From NCBI GenBank assembly GCA_032173965.1, contig CM063292.1, forward strand, positions 7,846,001 through 7,910,000: a stretch of DNA of 64,000 bases, written 5' to 3'. Positions 11,501-23,284 of this stretch are shown piece after piece. This DNA comes from Sitta carolinensis (taxonomy: Eukaryota > Chordata > Aves > Passeriformes > Sittidae). Under the pieces are notes generated by a model. It was not told where the DNA came from and did no database searches. It was given only the letters and a program-made list of their open reading frames with translations. Within the stretch, counting starts at the first letter, position 1; each line of letters begins with the position of its first letter. A program made the translations under genes and the position numbers.

Positions 11501-13260
11501 AAGCATCCCCAGTTTGATTTGTGCAAATACACTTATTTATTATTAAAGAAAGATGACTTATTTTCAAAGCCTTCAGAGCAAAAATGAGAACGGAAATGTT
11601 GTCATCAGCAGAGACTAAGGTAAAGCTCTGCTGGAAAATAAAGAGCTATATCACTTTCTATTGGTGAATGGAAAGTCAAGTCATGGCTGAATTGTAATTA
11701 TTCCAAAAATGTGTAGTAATTTCATATGGCAAAGTTCAAAGGAAGTGGTGATATACTTGGGAAATGGCAGAGATGTCCTTAGAAAGGTAAATATGCAGGT
11801 ATTTTCATGCAAATAAGTGTACTGCACTAGCAGACCTGCTTCTCAGAAAAATAATGCCTAGATGTTATAATGAGACATGGCTGCCATCAGCTGATTGATC
11901 ATGCAAGGTTTATTTTTGAGTGTTACACCAGCAAACCCACTAACAGCAAAGCAGCTCAGCCTTTCCTGGGACATTTTAGAAATGAAAAGATAAAGTCTTA
12001 GGGAAAAACAGCAAAAGGCAACACCACCAAGAGGCACGTTCTTCTGATCACAGGCTGCCATGAAAGTCATCTCCAGGCAGTGAGCACAGGTACACAAAGC
12101 AAATAAATCAGAAAAGAAAGGCTAGTAAAACAAATAAATAAGACAACAAAGCGAACTATTTGTACTTTTGCAATTGTAACTGCTGCCATTTTTGAAGAGG
12201 CCAGAGTTTTGTCATATGGTCTTTTTCATATCATGACATAAATATTACTTCACTGTAAGCTAAGAGGAATTTTCCTTTGACTTACACTGGACAGAACTTT
12301 CCATAATCTTGAAGTAGAAATCTAATTCTCCGACAAAATACAGTTATAATACAAAAAATAATTCTGTGGGACTGAGCGTTGTATCTGACCTTGTGCAATG
12401 TGCTCAATTAAGATGAATTGCTAAAAGTCTTTCTCTGAGAGAAAACCATATAAACTCCTTCACGCTTACCTCAGAATAGCCCATTGTTCCTCAACATGCA
12501 ACATGATTTTTAATTGAGAGAAGCATATAAAAACATCTTTGTACATTATAGACTCACTGCAGAGGGTATAAATAAAGAGTCACAGTAGGATTCAGAATAA
12601 TTTCTTTTTAAAAAAGTCATCTCCAGGTTAGAGCAAATTAACTGCATTTTTTTCCTGAAGGTTCAGATCAGAATAAAAAGTAGCAAAGAGAGAAGTTGAT
12701 AAAGGAAACAGCAAGGACGTATCTAATATGGTCTGAACAACACTGAGAAGGAGCAAAGCCCATGGAGACCTTCTAAGATCCTTCAGCAAAATAGAATTTG
12801 AAGTAGGGGCAAGAACTGCTGCATTCAGGGAAGCAGAACTTCATAGATGTCCTAGAAACAAATAATGCACCAAAATGAGAAAGGCCTCACAGGAGAAATA
12901 AAACACAGAACCTTGAACCTGCCATTCTGCTCCCGTGACCAAACATGACAAAAGTTTTGGCACCTAACCAGGGCTAAAAACCCCAAACCACAGCAGCTTT
13001 TACAGTGAGCTAAGGGATAACTGCCTGAGATCTTCACATCCCAGTCTCCCACATAAAGGTGTCACATCACCCCTTCTGACAGAGCTGAGAGCCAGCAGGT
13101 GCTGCAGAACGTGTCTGACTGACCCCCATCAGATGGACCTTCCCAGAGCAGCTCAGTGCCCCTTCCAGCATGTCTCACCTCGGGATAAATAAAAATAACC
13201 AGGCAATCAGCACACCAGCTAGACTGGGAAAGCCTCTCTACAAAATTAATACAGCTTTGA
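8540..13260. other. long AT-rich stretch without genes or recognised elements
   Basis: About 4.7 kb with no supported exon and no clear CR1 or LTR. An A18 run lies at 10292-10309. A minus-strand frame at 11292-11567 is rich in cysteine but has no recognised domain. This is the longest stretch with no visible transposon, which makes it a candidate for conserved non-coding sequence, though I cannot test conservation here. Confidence 0.5.
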
Positions 13261-13384
13261 TGAATGCTAAATTTAAAAAAAATATCCCAAATTCATAAAT
13301 TTATAAATAATGATAAATGCTAAATTAAAAAAAAAATCCAAATTCATAAATAACAACAACAAAAAAAAAAAAAAAAAAAAAAAA
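13261..13384 (+). repeat. two-copy tandem duplication of about 53 bp plus A24 run
   Basis: Two units share the order 'AATGCTAAATT', A-run, 'CAAATTCATAAAT', beginning near 13263 and 13316. The second is followed by an A24 run at 13361-13384. It looks like a simple slippage or tandem duplication in A-rich DNA. Confidence 0.7.
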
Positions 13385-14781
13385 GCTGACAATGGTTTTT
13401 ATTCTTTTCCAGCTTACATTAAAACATGCGAATTTCAGACATGGCAATACTCCCCCACATGCTCTTTTATATTCTCCAGGGTGAGAGAGGAAATTAAAAC
13501 CCTACTGAAAAAAATTAAATCCCTGCAAGCACCAGCTTTTATTTATGTTGGAGATATTTTATATAACTATGTATATGTATTATACATATATACATTAAAA
13601 TATCTGAAAGGGAAAGAGTATTTTTCAAAATTTGAACTATATCTCATTCTGAAATGTGCACAGCTACCTTATTTTTGAGAACTTAGGAAAATCCAATTTA
13701 TATAAGGAGATTTAGAATACTTTCCTGCAATTGCCTCCCCTGAAGGATTTTTTGATGTCTGTCTCTTTTGCTGGAAGCATTGCCAATGACTTTTTTTCTG
13801 AAAATATTTGAAAGGGGCAAGATTATCAAATGCGTAGGAGGTGGAAACATATTATTTTAAATAAAATAAGACTTATTTCCACAAAATGAAGAGAAAGGCT
13901 AAATGTCTTCTTCAAGACCAGCACCAAGGTAACTTCTGAATGGCTGTTGTTGCTGCTTTTCAAATTATGTGTTCTTTTGAAACTGGAAATAGAAAATATA
14001 ACTCTAAATAACTGGGCACTTGTCATGTGCAACACATGCTTGAGGCTGAGCACCCAGTTTCAGATATTTTATTTTTTAATATATTAAATCATTCCAAGAA
14101 CTACCACCACTTACACAGGGACTAGAGAAAGCTAACATGTTGAATCAGAAACAGCAAGGATTTTCCTTTTACATTTTATTTATCCTTTGCTATCTCAAAT
14201 CCCCTCTATTTTTGGATATGGCTTCCCCTAAAGAAGGCAGCAATAAGCTCTCCTCCCCTTTCAGAACCACTTTTACCAAGTAAAAAGACCCAGATTTTTC
14301 AGTATATTTGTATTCTAAAATGACAAAAAATACTTATTTGTATTCCTATGTGCCATATAAAACTAGGGTCACTTTGAAACAATTTAGAGCCTTTGCAAGT
14401 AATACCACTGGAAAATGTCACATCATAAGCATGATGGATTATTTTGCTTAAAAGATGATACTGAGAATTACTGCTAGTCTGGTAGTTCTTTCTCTAGCAA
14501 TACTTCATTTCTTTCAGCAGCAATTATAACAGAAATTGGAAAATCATGGAACATTTCTGTATTCTCTGTGTACAGCTCATGAATCTCTATTTATCAAGCT
14601 TATATTTTGTGTTCAGATAGTTTGAATATTTCAGAGAATCTGTGATGCCAGTAAAATATTAATTTTTTCATTATGAAAAAAAGATGATGATATTTATGTA
14701 TTTTTGTTATATAATTTCCTAAAGAACAGCTTTTCATCATAGAAAATCATTAATATCAATCTTAAAAATCAGCAGACAGCT
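13385..14781. other. AT-rich sequence without a gene
   Basis: No gene or recognised repeat. Short open frames have no protein resemblance. Confidence 0.5.
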
Positions 14782-14935
14782 TATCAATTTTCTCAATGAA
14801 TTTCATTCAATTTCAGTAATTCTCAACTAAATCTCAATTAAACCAATTTCTTCACATTAATTTAATTACTTCTGATCTCTATCAATAGCCTTTGCTAATT
14901 TCAATTACTTTCAATAAACCTTCAATTAAATCCTT
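14782..14935 (+). repeat. strand-biased CAAT-rich tract, nearly free of G
   Basis: By hand count about 154 bp hold roughly 32 C but only 5 G. They contain nine CAAT words on the plus strand and no ATTG. Many words resemble TTTCAATTA. It looks like a degenerate short-unit repeat, or a tract under strand-asymmetric mutation. Confidence 0.5.
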
Positions 14936-15638
14936 TTACCTCTAATGCATTTCTATAAATTTGTTTTCCTTTGATGGCTTTAGAACCAATCCTGCAGATA
15001 TAATGTCTGACAGGTTTTTCTTTTGAAAATTATATAAATAAATAAATAAATAAAAAATAAATAAATAAACTTAGTAATAAAAAGTGTGCATATTTGGAAG
15101 AAATTAATGAATTAGAAAGTTGATATAAATTTGACAGTTTCCAATTGCCTATGGGATTAATTGTGACTATTCTGATATTACAGAGAAAGCTCTTGGCTTT
15201 TCCATCTCTTTAGAGGTATGTGGGCATCAATGGTTTTTCAGAGTTGCCCAGATATTTTCCAGGTTATCCTCTCCTGGTTCGAAAGTCTCCTCAAAGACAC
15301 CTCAAAGATTGTATTTAGGGATCCACCTCCAGAAAGGAACTCCCAGGTGCCTGGCTGCAGAATTCAAAGCAGGTGTGCACACTCTGGGGCTCAGGGAGGA
15401 CACGGGGAACCAGCTGTGCTTCCAGGGAAACTCTTCTGCTCTCACCTCAATGTTCACTTGGAATTTGGATTTTTTTTTTTTAATTTGTTTTCCCAAACTC
15501 AGTTTAAATCTTTGTTCTTTCCTTAGCTAGAATTTATCTCTGAAGCAGAAGACAGAATTTAAAAACACATCAGCTCAGCCCCTGCAAAACCAGAATCACA
15601 GCCAGGGCAGTGCTGTGGATGGGGAGTCCTGATCCTTC
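14936..15638. other. AT-rich spacer with an (AAAT)n microsatellite
   Basis: The (AAAT)n array with one interruption is at 15034-15069. The sequence from about 15540 to 15638 is more GC-rich and may be a 5' extension of the LTR that follows, but the second LTR copy does not contain it. Confidence 0.5.
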
Positions 15639-16134
15639 TCAGAGGAATGAGGGATTTGTCTTTCCAAACCAGCTGTGGGACTGCTGGTAGATAAAACCAG
15701 CACTGAGAGAGAAAAGAAAAAATGGGAAGGATTCCACTGATTGATGGATGGAAAAAAAAAATATTTGCCTTTACAAACAAACTCTAGGTTTGCTGATAAA
15801 TGAAACTGGGTATTGAAAGATGAAAGAAACAATGGGGAGAAACCATAAATTCCATGAGAATTAAAAATGTAAAGGGAAGGTTATAGATTAGAGGGGAATC
15901 TGAGTATCTGGCATTTTGGGCAGTCTGTGCCTCTCAAGTACCTCAGCCAGTGGGGAAAGAGAGAGGGAAATGGGTCTGGGAAATTGGGATAAAAAGGAGG
16001 CTGTGTCCTCCAAAACTGGGAGAGACCCCAGGGGAATGCCCTGTGGCCTCTCTTTTTATTTGAATAAAGTTACAGGGCTCCTCTGTCTCCTTTTTGGACA
16101 TAAACCTCTGGAGTTTGTGGATTAATTTTCCTGG
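15639..16134 (+). mobile_element. LTR copy 1 of a direct pair, plus strand
   Basis: This 496-bp segment is about 95% or more identical by eye to 22770-23263, in the same orientation. It carries a TATA-like 'GATAAAAA' at 15989-15996 and AATAAA at 16063-16068, the order expected of an LTR promoter and poly(A) site. Inside its U3 are two diverged tandem units of about 109-bp period (starting near 15655 and 15764), sharing 'TTTG(T/C)CTTT(C/A)CAAAC' and 'AATGGG(A/G)A'. No perfect target-site duplication is seen for this copy. No retroviral gene is adjacent. Confidence 0.75.
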
Positions 16135-17831
16135 CTTTTCTTCCCCTCTACCCAACTGCTGAGGCCAAAGCTTTTGAGGGGTGCAAGTTCCCCTGTGTTT
16201 TCTCTCAGCTCCAGGATCTGTGAGATTCCTGAGCTGCTTAAGGCAGGAGCATCCTCAAACATCCTCTAGAAAAGAGGCTGCTGCTTGGGTTTGCTCCCAC
16301 CTGGCCAAGGTGGAGCACATTCCATCTTACAAACCATGTTCCCACTGGATGAGCCAGGCTGCAATCCAGGGAAGAACATCAATATTCCCACCTGCAGGTC
16401 ACATTCCCAGCGTTCACCAGGCAGTAACTCTTGCCACTGAATTTTGTAGAATCCCCTGAAAACCACCCTAATCTGCCAAAAAAAGAGATACCGTTTCTTC
16501 ATAAATGTTGCAGAAAGTCCTCCTGGAAGGTGGTTTATCCACTTTGAGTCGCTGAGGAAAATACATACATACAGCCCTAAAACCCAGGGTAAGTCAATGC
16601 TTACAAACATATTTTTCTTTCAGGAAATACACTTTGAGCCCCTATTTTCCTGTGCTTGTGTCAAGTCCCCCTCTCAGTCTAAGTATTTCTCTCCAATGTC
16701 TGAAAAAGCCTTTCAGACTTACAGAAATCTGTCAAGCACTCATAAAGCCTTACATTCCTGTAATAGAGCAATAACAGAAAAATAAATACTCTTAGCTTCT
16801 AGGAGAAGGTGTTAATTTTCAAAGAGCATGTGTGTGTTTTAAGGCCATTCCTGAAATAATCCCCCTGATTTCCCCTCATTAAAGAGCATTCCATGAGCTC
16901 CATCCTCTCCACCCAGAGCTGCTGCTAATGAGACCATGAGGGATTCTCTCCAGCCTGCCTGGGCTGAGGACCTGAGTGCCCTCAGGCCAAACTTCTTCTT
17001 CTTGAATGGAGGCAAGCGAAACAAAGCTTGGCAGGTTTGGTTTCTTTAAGCAATTTTTAAGGCTTCTTTTGTTCAATATGAGAATTGGGTTTGTTTTCTT
17101 CCAGTCTCACAGGGTTTTAATGTAGAATGGTAACCCAACTCAAAGTATTGTGAACCAGGAAAAAAAAAATATTCAGTGGAGTACTTTATGTTCTTTGTTC
17201 CACAGATTTGCCTCAGTTAAACTAAAAAAAAGAAGGGTAAAAATGGAAAAGAAACACCAAAGAAAAAAAAAAAAAAAAAAAAAAAAAGAAACTGATAAAA
17301 AAAATCTGACAGAAAATACTCCCCAGACATTTAGAATATTTTTGTGTAATATTCAGCTCTTTTCTCCAATAAAGTTCTTACTAGCACTTTCCCAAAGCAG
17401 TAATTTGCAGTTGAATTTATTAAATACTTATAGCTAAGCCAGAAGTGTGTAGGAAAATAAAAAACCCAAGCAGATTACTGAAACTTTAATATGTTGCCAG
17501 TCACCCTCTCTGCTGTATCTATCTTCTGAAGTAGGCATTAGGAAATCACCTTCAGTAATCTATAGTTTATGAATTGTCACAAACATATTTTTCTCTTTTA
17601 AACTGCCACTGAGAAGCAGAGCAGGTCTCTATGACCTAAACTTTTGAAAATCCCACAGAATAATCACTCGTGCAGAAGAAACTTCTTGAATGCTGAGGAA
17701 GTGCTGTAAAATTTAAAAAAAAAAAATAAAATCAAGCAGTAACGACTTAAACGCACTACAATTTAAGACCTAAAACTCCTTTACATACTCACCTGATTTT
17801 CTGAACAGCTGTAAGATAACAAAAAATTAAA
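16135..17831. other. spacer without a recognised gene
   Basis: Moderate GC up to about 16450, then AT-rich, with an A25 run at 17263-17287. Several short frames are open but none resembles a protein. A patch at 16900-17040 is mildly GC-rich and unassigned. Confidence 0.45.
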
Positions 17832-18180
17832 TAGAATCTCAGAGTCAGTGAGGCTGGAGGAGCCCTCCTAGCCCCTCCATCCCCAGCTGTGCCCACCCTG
17901 TGCCCAGCCCAGAGCTCTGGGTGCCACCTCCAGCCCTTCCTGGCACAGCCCAGGGATGGGCACTGCACCCCTGCCTGGGCAGCCCTGCCAAGGCTGCCCA
18001 CCCTTGCCATGGGCAAATTCCTGCTCAGGTGCCCCCTGAGCCTGCCCTGGCCCAGCCTGAGGCCGTTCCCTCTGCTCCTGTGCCTGTGCCTGTGCCCAGA
18101 GCCCCCCGGCTGTGCCCTCCTGGCAGGAGCTGTGCAGAGCCAGCAGGGTCCCCTGAGCCTCCTGTGCTCCAGGCTGAGCC
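17832..18180 (-). mobile_element. CR1 LINE 3' end, minus strand
   Basis: On the minus strand the 3' end reads 'GAGGGCTCCTCCAGCC' into a decayed tail at 17832-17845. The body keeps the CR1 order: a 'GGGCTGTGCCAGGAAGGGCTGG' region, 'GGGCAGCCTTGGCAGGG', and 'GAGCAGGAATTTGCCCATGG'. It closely matches the plus-strand copy at 26070-26298, so both belong to one subfamily that differs from the 1648 type. The long minus-strand frame across this area comes from composition, not from a gene. Confidence 0.85.
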
Positions 18181-18355
18181 TGCCCCTCCCGAGCTTCCCT
18201 GAGCCCCTGCCCGGCTCCCTGTGCCCTGCCCGGCTCCCTGCGGCCCCTGCCCGGTCCTCCCTGCCGGCCCCTGCCCGCCGCTCCTGACCCCTGCCGCCCT
18301 GGCCCGCCCGGCTCCCTGTGCTCCTGCTCGGCTCCCCGAGCCCCTCCTCCTCTGA
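18181..18355. repeat. CpG-dense block with a degenerate 'CTGCCCGGCTCCCTG' motif
   Basis: About 175 bp are much richer in CpG than the rest of the window and repeat variants of CTGCCCGGCTCC at roughly 20-bp spacing. It directly continues the 5' side of the CR1 at 17832-18180, so it may be a 5' part of that CR1 or a small minisatellite grown at its truncation point. No promoter or transcript is visible. Confidence 0.55.
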
Positions 18356-19915
18356 CATACAAAATGAATAAATTTCCCCCCCCTTCCCTACCAGATACAG
18401 GCTCTAAATAGAGTTCAGGTTTAAATGAGATGCAACTTGAAAATGGAACATTTTTTGATAAAATTAGCATCTCTCTCAAGCTATTTGGCACAGAAATCAC
18501 ATATGCCAAAGATGTAAAAAAAGTACACTTGCACTGCCTGTAACAGCCATACACTGTTTTCTTCCTCTAAAAGGCACTAAGCTTAACAGAGGAATTCAAA
18601 TTCCAGTCTCTATTCTCTTGTTCCTTTTCCTCCTTGTCCAAACCTCCTAATGATAACACAGCAATTACATGTTCTATCCCCACTGCAATGTACTTCAGAT
18701 TTTGTCAGCATTTTCCACTTAAATGAGGCATTATTCTTTCCTGTCCTACTTTGAGGTTTCTGAGTAGTTTGAAAGTGTCCTCCCAATACAAATATCTTTG
18801 TGTAAATATGTCCATTTCTGAATGCCTGTGATTAAGGAGATAATGTTGCAGGCAACTAGCAGAGCACATCTTGTAATTAAAGCCAATTCTTTTAGGGCTG
18901 ATGCATCATTCTTCTGAACTCAATACCTTGGCACTTCTGTGTCCTCTTCATACATTCAAACAGAGTTTTATCCCAGCACCATCACAGTGTTTGTTGTACA
19001 GTGTGTGTGAGAACGCATCTTGAGCTTCATACAGGGGGGTTAAACTGCTATAATTTTTCCAAATGTTGTTATCTCTACAAAAAAACAGCACACACTTGAA
19101 TGTTGAGGACACGGTCTATTTGAGGAAAACTGTTTTTCTGCTAATCATGTATCATTCTACCTTCTCAAAGTAACTCTGGTCTCTTCAGAATTCTTGTCAA
19201 CGCTCACCAAAAGCTGTAGGTTTACACACGCCTGGAATTGTCAGGACAGCGGCTTAAAACACAAGCACTATACCCCCAGAAGTCATCTTTGTGCCTGATA
19301 GCTGAACAGTTCAAATATTTTCCATTACCAGAAAAAATGAATTTATATTGATCTTCATCCTCTCTAGAGCATCCTTTGGAAAAATGATATATATGTATAG
19401 ATGAGGCACTGTTCACTTCAGTACCATAACGATTGGCTCCAAGTGAAAAATGAGCACAACAACTCATTATACAGCACACATGGGGCAGTGCCTTTGTTTC
19501 CTTTACGTGGCTTTTCTGCCAGAGTAAATGTTCTTATTTAAAACTTCCTCACCAAAAGCACCAGTATTTACATTATAGCCTAAGGAGGCTTTAGCCTGTA
19601 ATCAAAACACCCAGCCACCAACCCAAAAAGCAGGGGGAGAAGCAGGGAGGTTTGAGAGTGCACAGTCCTTACTCCTCTTGTAAATGGCATAAATCACTAG
19701 CCATTTTTATGGATCATAATCTATTATAATCTTTATAATCATTGTATTTTGCTTTATAACATTGCTTTATAAACACTAATGAAAAAAACTAAATTATCTC
19801 AATAAGGCAATCAGATGGGGTTTTGCGATTAAAAATGACAACAAAAGAAACACAAGCAAAAATCCACATACAAGTTCAAGGAAACAAGGTCAGTAGTTTC
19901 TCACAGAACATTAAA
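18356..19915. other. AT-rich sequence without a gene
   Basis: No gene or recognised repeat. A minus-strand frame at 19222-19479 has no known domain. Confidence 0.45.
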
Positions 19916-20640
19916 AGTGTTTGTGGGTGAAGGGACCCGTCCTGTGCTGCAGTGCCAGCTGTGCCCAGCAGCATGGATTGTGTCAGCAGCTGCTCAAACT
20001 GGGGCTGGGCTGGGGCTGTGCTCATCCTCTGCTCAGGGGCAGCTGTGCCAAAGCAGCTGGGGCAGTTTTCTTTCTCTCTGCCAGCACCCATCCTCCCTGC
20101 AGGAGCTCTCTCTGCTCCTGGGCCACTGAGTGTCCCTGCAGGGCTGATAAACTGAGCCCAGCCCCTGGCAGAGGCTGCAGCCAGGCCAGGAGCCAAGCAT
20201 TCCTGCCTGCAGCCCCTCTGCCCCTGGCCACACTGCACTCAGCCTTGCCACTGCATTCCCAGAGGGAGAGCAGGCCCAGCCACAGCTCCACTGGCCCTGC
20301 CCAGGCAATGTGCCCCTTGCTGCAGGATCCCTGCTCCAGCAGAGCCACAGCTGCCCCTGCAGGAGGCTGCAGCCCCTGGAATGGCTCTGCTGCCAACACC
20401 CTGACCCACAGGGGCAGGGGGGATTCGGACTCTGCCACTGGCCTTGCTGCTGCTATTGCTGCACTCTTACTGGAGTTCTCCTCATAAAGAACTGCTATTG
20501 CTATCCCCATAGCTGTGCCTGAGAGCCCCTGAAATTCAGAATTACAATAATTTGGAGGGAGGGGTTTCCATTCTCCATTCCAAGGGAGGGTCCTGCCTTC
20601 CCTGACACCTGTCCTTCAAACCAAGGCAGGACCTTTTAAG
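19916..20640 (+). mobile_element. GC-rich ERV remnant with ERVL-like 3' part
   Basis: The segment 20460-20640 contains 'CATAAAGAACTGCTATTGC', 'CTGAGAGCCCCTGAAATTC' and 'ACAATAATTTGGAGGGAG'. I recognise this order from avian ERVL-type LTR ends, from memory and not from a search. The GC-rich part before it (19916-20460) has open frames on both strands with no retroviral motif and could be LTR U3 or unrelated. Boundaries are approximate, and it runs into the CR1 fragment at 20641. Confidence 0.4.
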
Positions 20641-20765
20641 ATCATCTTTTTCCACCCCTGCCATGGGCTTCCACAATCCCAGGGTGATCCAAGTGGCAAT
20701 GTCCAAGGCCAGGCTGGACAGAGAAGGGGTCCCTGCCCATGGCAGGGGCTGGAACTGGATGATCA
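20641..20765 (+). mobile_element. CR1 LINE fragment, plus strand
   Basis: It keeps 'AAGGCCAGGCTGGACAG' and 'CCCATGGCAGGGGCTGGAAC', followed by 'TGGATGATCA', the usual CR1 run up to just before the 3' terminal repeat. The terminal octamers are missing. Confidence 0.7.
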
Positions 20766-22763
20766 CAAAGCTCCCAGCCTACCCAAGGCATTGTGACAAT
20801 TCAGAGGCTAAGCACAATTTCCTCATCTGATTGCAAATGGAAGACCTTACTACCTGAAAGATTAAATGCCAGTATTTAGTTACCTTTATGAAAGAAAGAA
20901 ATCTTGTGGAGAAATTCAGGAGGTGCAAAAGAGTAGGAAAACCAGCACCAGAATTTTTTTTTTTTTTTTTTTTCTGTGAGCCAGAAGACCCCTTTTTCTT
21001 TTTCTAAATTCTCTGCATCCAAGTGGAGACATCATCACAAATCTCTTCTCATGGAAAGGGTTATACTTCTGTATTCTAGCCCAAAAACTGCAATAGAGGA
21101 GCAACAAAAACAAGTGATATTAAATTATTCTATAGTGACTCTTCTCTAAAGAATTTGCAGAAGGCAGATTCACCAAGAAAATATGGAGTAAGGAAAAATC
21201 AAAACATTCTGACCAATTATTCATACACCAGGATGTACCCTGAAGGTTTCTGTGCTGGATTCACTTCCATAACTAAGGACAGGAGTTTTGATTGGTCTGA
21301 ATAAAGGAGGGAATAGAGGTTTCCCATCAATATTTTCCCTTCTGGGCTTTTTTGGGAACAAAAAAATATCTTATTTTACTACAGCTAAGTCCTCTGTTTT
21401 GCATCCAGTAAAATGTTCTCTACTCTGGATCAGCAAAGGAAGCTGCATTAAATGAAAGGATTCCTCTTTGCTTTGTGCAGGAAGATGTTTCTCAGGTTTG
21501 TAGATAACCAGGAAATTCCTCAGAGGTCCAATCCTACAGACACAGCATCACTAATTTCAGAAGCATCTGAACACTTAGAGACATCACTGTTGCTGTTAGA
21601 AGTGTGGGCCTTTCATCTTTGCTAAACCTGATGAGCCCACTTGTATTTAATGTGTTTTGTGTTCATTAATTTGTATTTAAGGGACCCTGAACAGGCAGAG
21701 CTGCTCTCATTGAGCAGCAACCCCAGAATGCTCAAGACAAAGTGAAGGAATTTATGAGGAGCCTCTGAGGGGTTGAGAAGGTGAAAGAAGTTCTGTGCTG
21801 TGGCTGTGCAATCAGTACAAGGGGGGATTGGCATTGCAGACTTTGGTTCCCCAAAGTCAGAGGGGGGCTCTGATCCTCTCCCTGCAGCTCACCAATCAGA
21901 GCAGTGCAGTGGAACTACATGAGGTGACAAAATATGATGTGATAGGGAGATTTTAAAGGAGAACCCACTAATTGCAACCAGTAATTGCTATGGTTCACAC
22001 AGCCCCATTACTTATATACTGAATTTTCCAAGATGGATTTGTGGCATATTTTTAACCGGATTAAATGTCAACTTCAACGGAGCAATTAACATTTTTAAAA
22101 AATATTTCTCATCAACAGAGTACTATTTATCATCTGGCAGGTAATAATTTCTTATTCCTACCTTTAGTACTGTGGAATATTTTTTTCTCAAATAATATAT
22201 TCAATCAAAAGAACACAACATTTTATGCTAATGTAATCTTTGTACAGCTTTAGCTAAAATCTCAAGTGCTGATAATTACAAAGAAGTCTGTGATGGGATT
22301 CCAGAAAACTGGCATTTTATTTATTTATTTTTAGGGGGACAAAAATTCAGCGCATTCTTGAACAATGTTCAGTAGCACAAACTGTTATCTTTGCATGTCT
22401 TGTATTTCTAGCTGAGATATTGGAAATAGCTCTGGAAAAGAGCAGACAACACAGTGCAAAGCTTCTGGAGAACTGTGCCATCTACACACAAACACCACAC
22501 ATTCCTTAGGAAAGGTGACACAAACATTTCCATCTGTTAGTTCTCAAATTTTTTCTAAAAAATGGGCCAGGTTCTATATAAAGTAGCATTCTGGTACCGT
22601 GTAGCAATATTTTAGGGTGACAAAAGTTACTCTATGAATATTAATATGAATTTTTGGATGGTCTGCTGGGCACCACCACAATGCTTCCATAACTGGACAT
22701 TTTGAGTGGAGGCATCATCTTGAGAATGAACATGGCAAAAATAATTATTGGAAGATGAATGTA
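20766..22763. other. spacer without a recognised gene
   Basis: Contains a T20 run at 20954-20973. No exon or element could be supported. The sequence just before 22764 is the target of the LTR insertion. Confidence 0.45.
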
Positions 22764-22769
22764 TGCATT

Positions 22770-23263
22770 TGAGAGGAATGAGGGATTTGTCTTTCCAAAC
22801 CAGCTGTGGGGCTGCTGGTAGATAAAACCAGCACTGAGAGAGAAAAGAAACAATGGGAAGGATTCCACTGATTGATGGATGGAAAAAAGATATTTGCCTT
22901 TACAAACAAACTCTAGGTTTGCTGATAAATGAAACTGGGTATTGAAACATGAAAGAAACAATGGGGAGAAACCATAAATTCCGTAAGAATTTAAAATGTA
23001 AAGGGAAGGTTATAGATTAGAGGGGAATCTGAGTATCAGGCATTTTGGGCAGTCTGTGCCTCTCAAGTACCTCAGCCAGTGGGGAAAGAGAGAGGGAAAT
23101 GGGTCTGGGAAATTGGGATAAAAAGGAGGCTGTGTCCTCCAAAAATGGGAGAGACCCCAGGGGAATGCCCTGTGGCCTCTCCTTTTATTTGAATAAAGTT
23201 ACAGGGCTCCTCTCTCTCCTTCATGGACATAAACCTCTTGTGTTTGTGGATCAATTTTTCTGA
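22770..23263 (+). mobile_element. solo LTR copy 2 with 6-bp target-site duplication
   Basis: This 494-bp LTR starts TGAGAGG and ends TTCTGA. It is flanked by the identical hexamer TGCATT at 22764-22769 and 23264-23269. The match reads as eight bases because the LTR begins with T and ends with A. TATA-like 'ATAAAAAG' is near 23119 and AATAAA at 23192-23197. It is nearly identical to 15639-16134 and shares its internal 109-bp tandem units. A 6-bp duplication is typical of ERVK-type (class II) integration. No internal genes are left, so it is a solo LTR from LTR-LTR recombination. Confidence 0.8.
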
Positions 23264-23284
23264 TGCATTTAACAGATTATTTAT

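Noticed and set aside
11292..11567. Cysteine-rich 91-codon frame on the minus strand, faintly like a secreted Cys-rich domain
   Set aside because: No signal peptide, no recognised cysteine spacing and no splice or promoter context. A frame of this length is expected by chance.
17789..18554. Long minus-strand open frames of up to 228 codons
   Set aside because: They lie in a CR1 copy and a CpG-dense block where stops are rare in all frames. The translations are Gly/Ala/Arg/Gln-rich without domains.
22763..23270. hAT-type DNA transposon, because eight flanking bases ATGCATTT match on both sides
   Set aside because: No terminal inverted repeats, while TATA and AATAAA signals are present. The match is explained by a 6-bp duplication next to an LTR that starts with T and ends with A.
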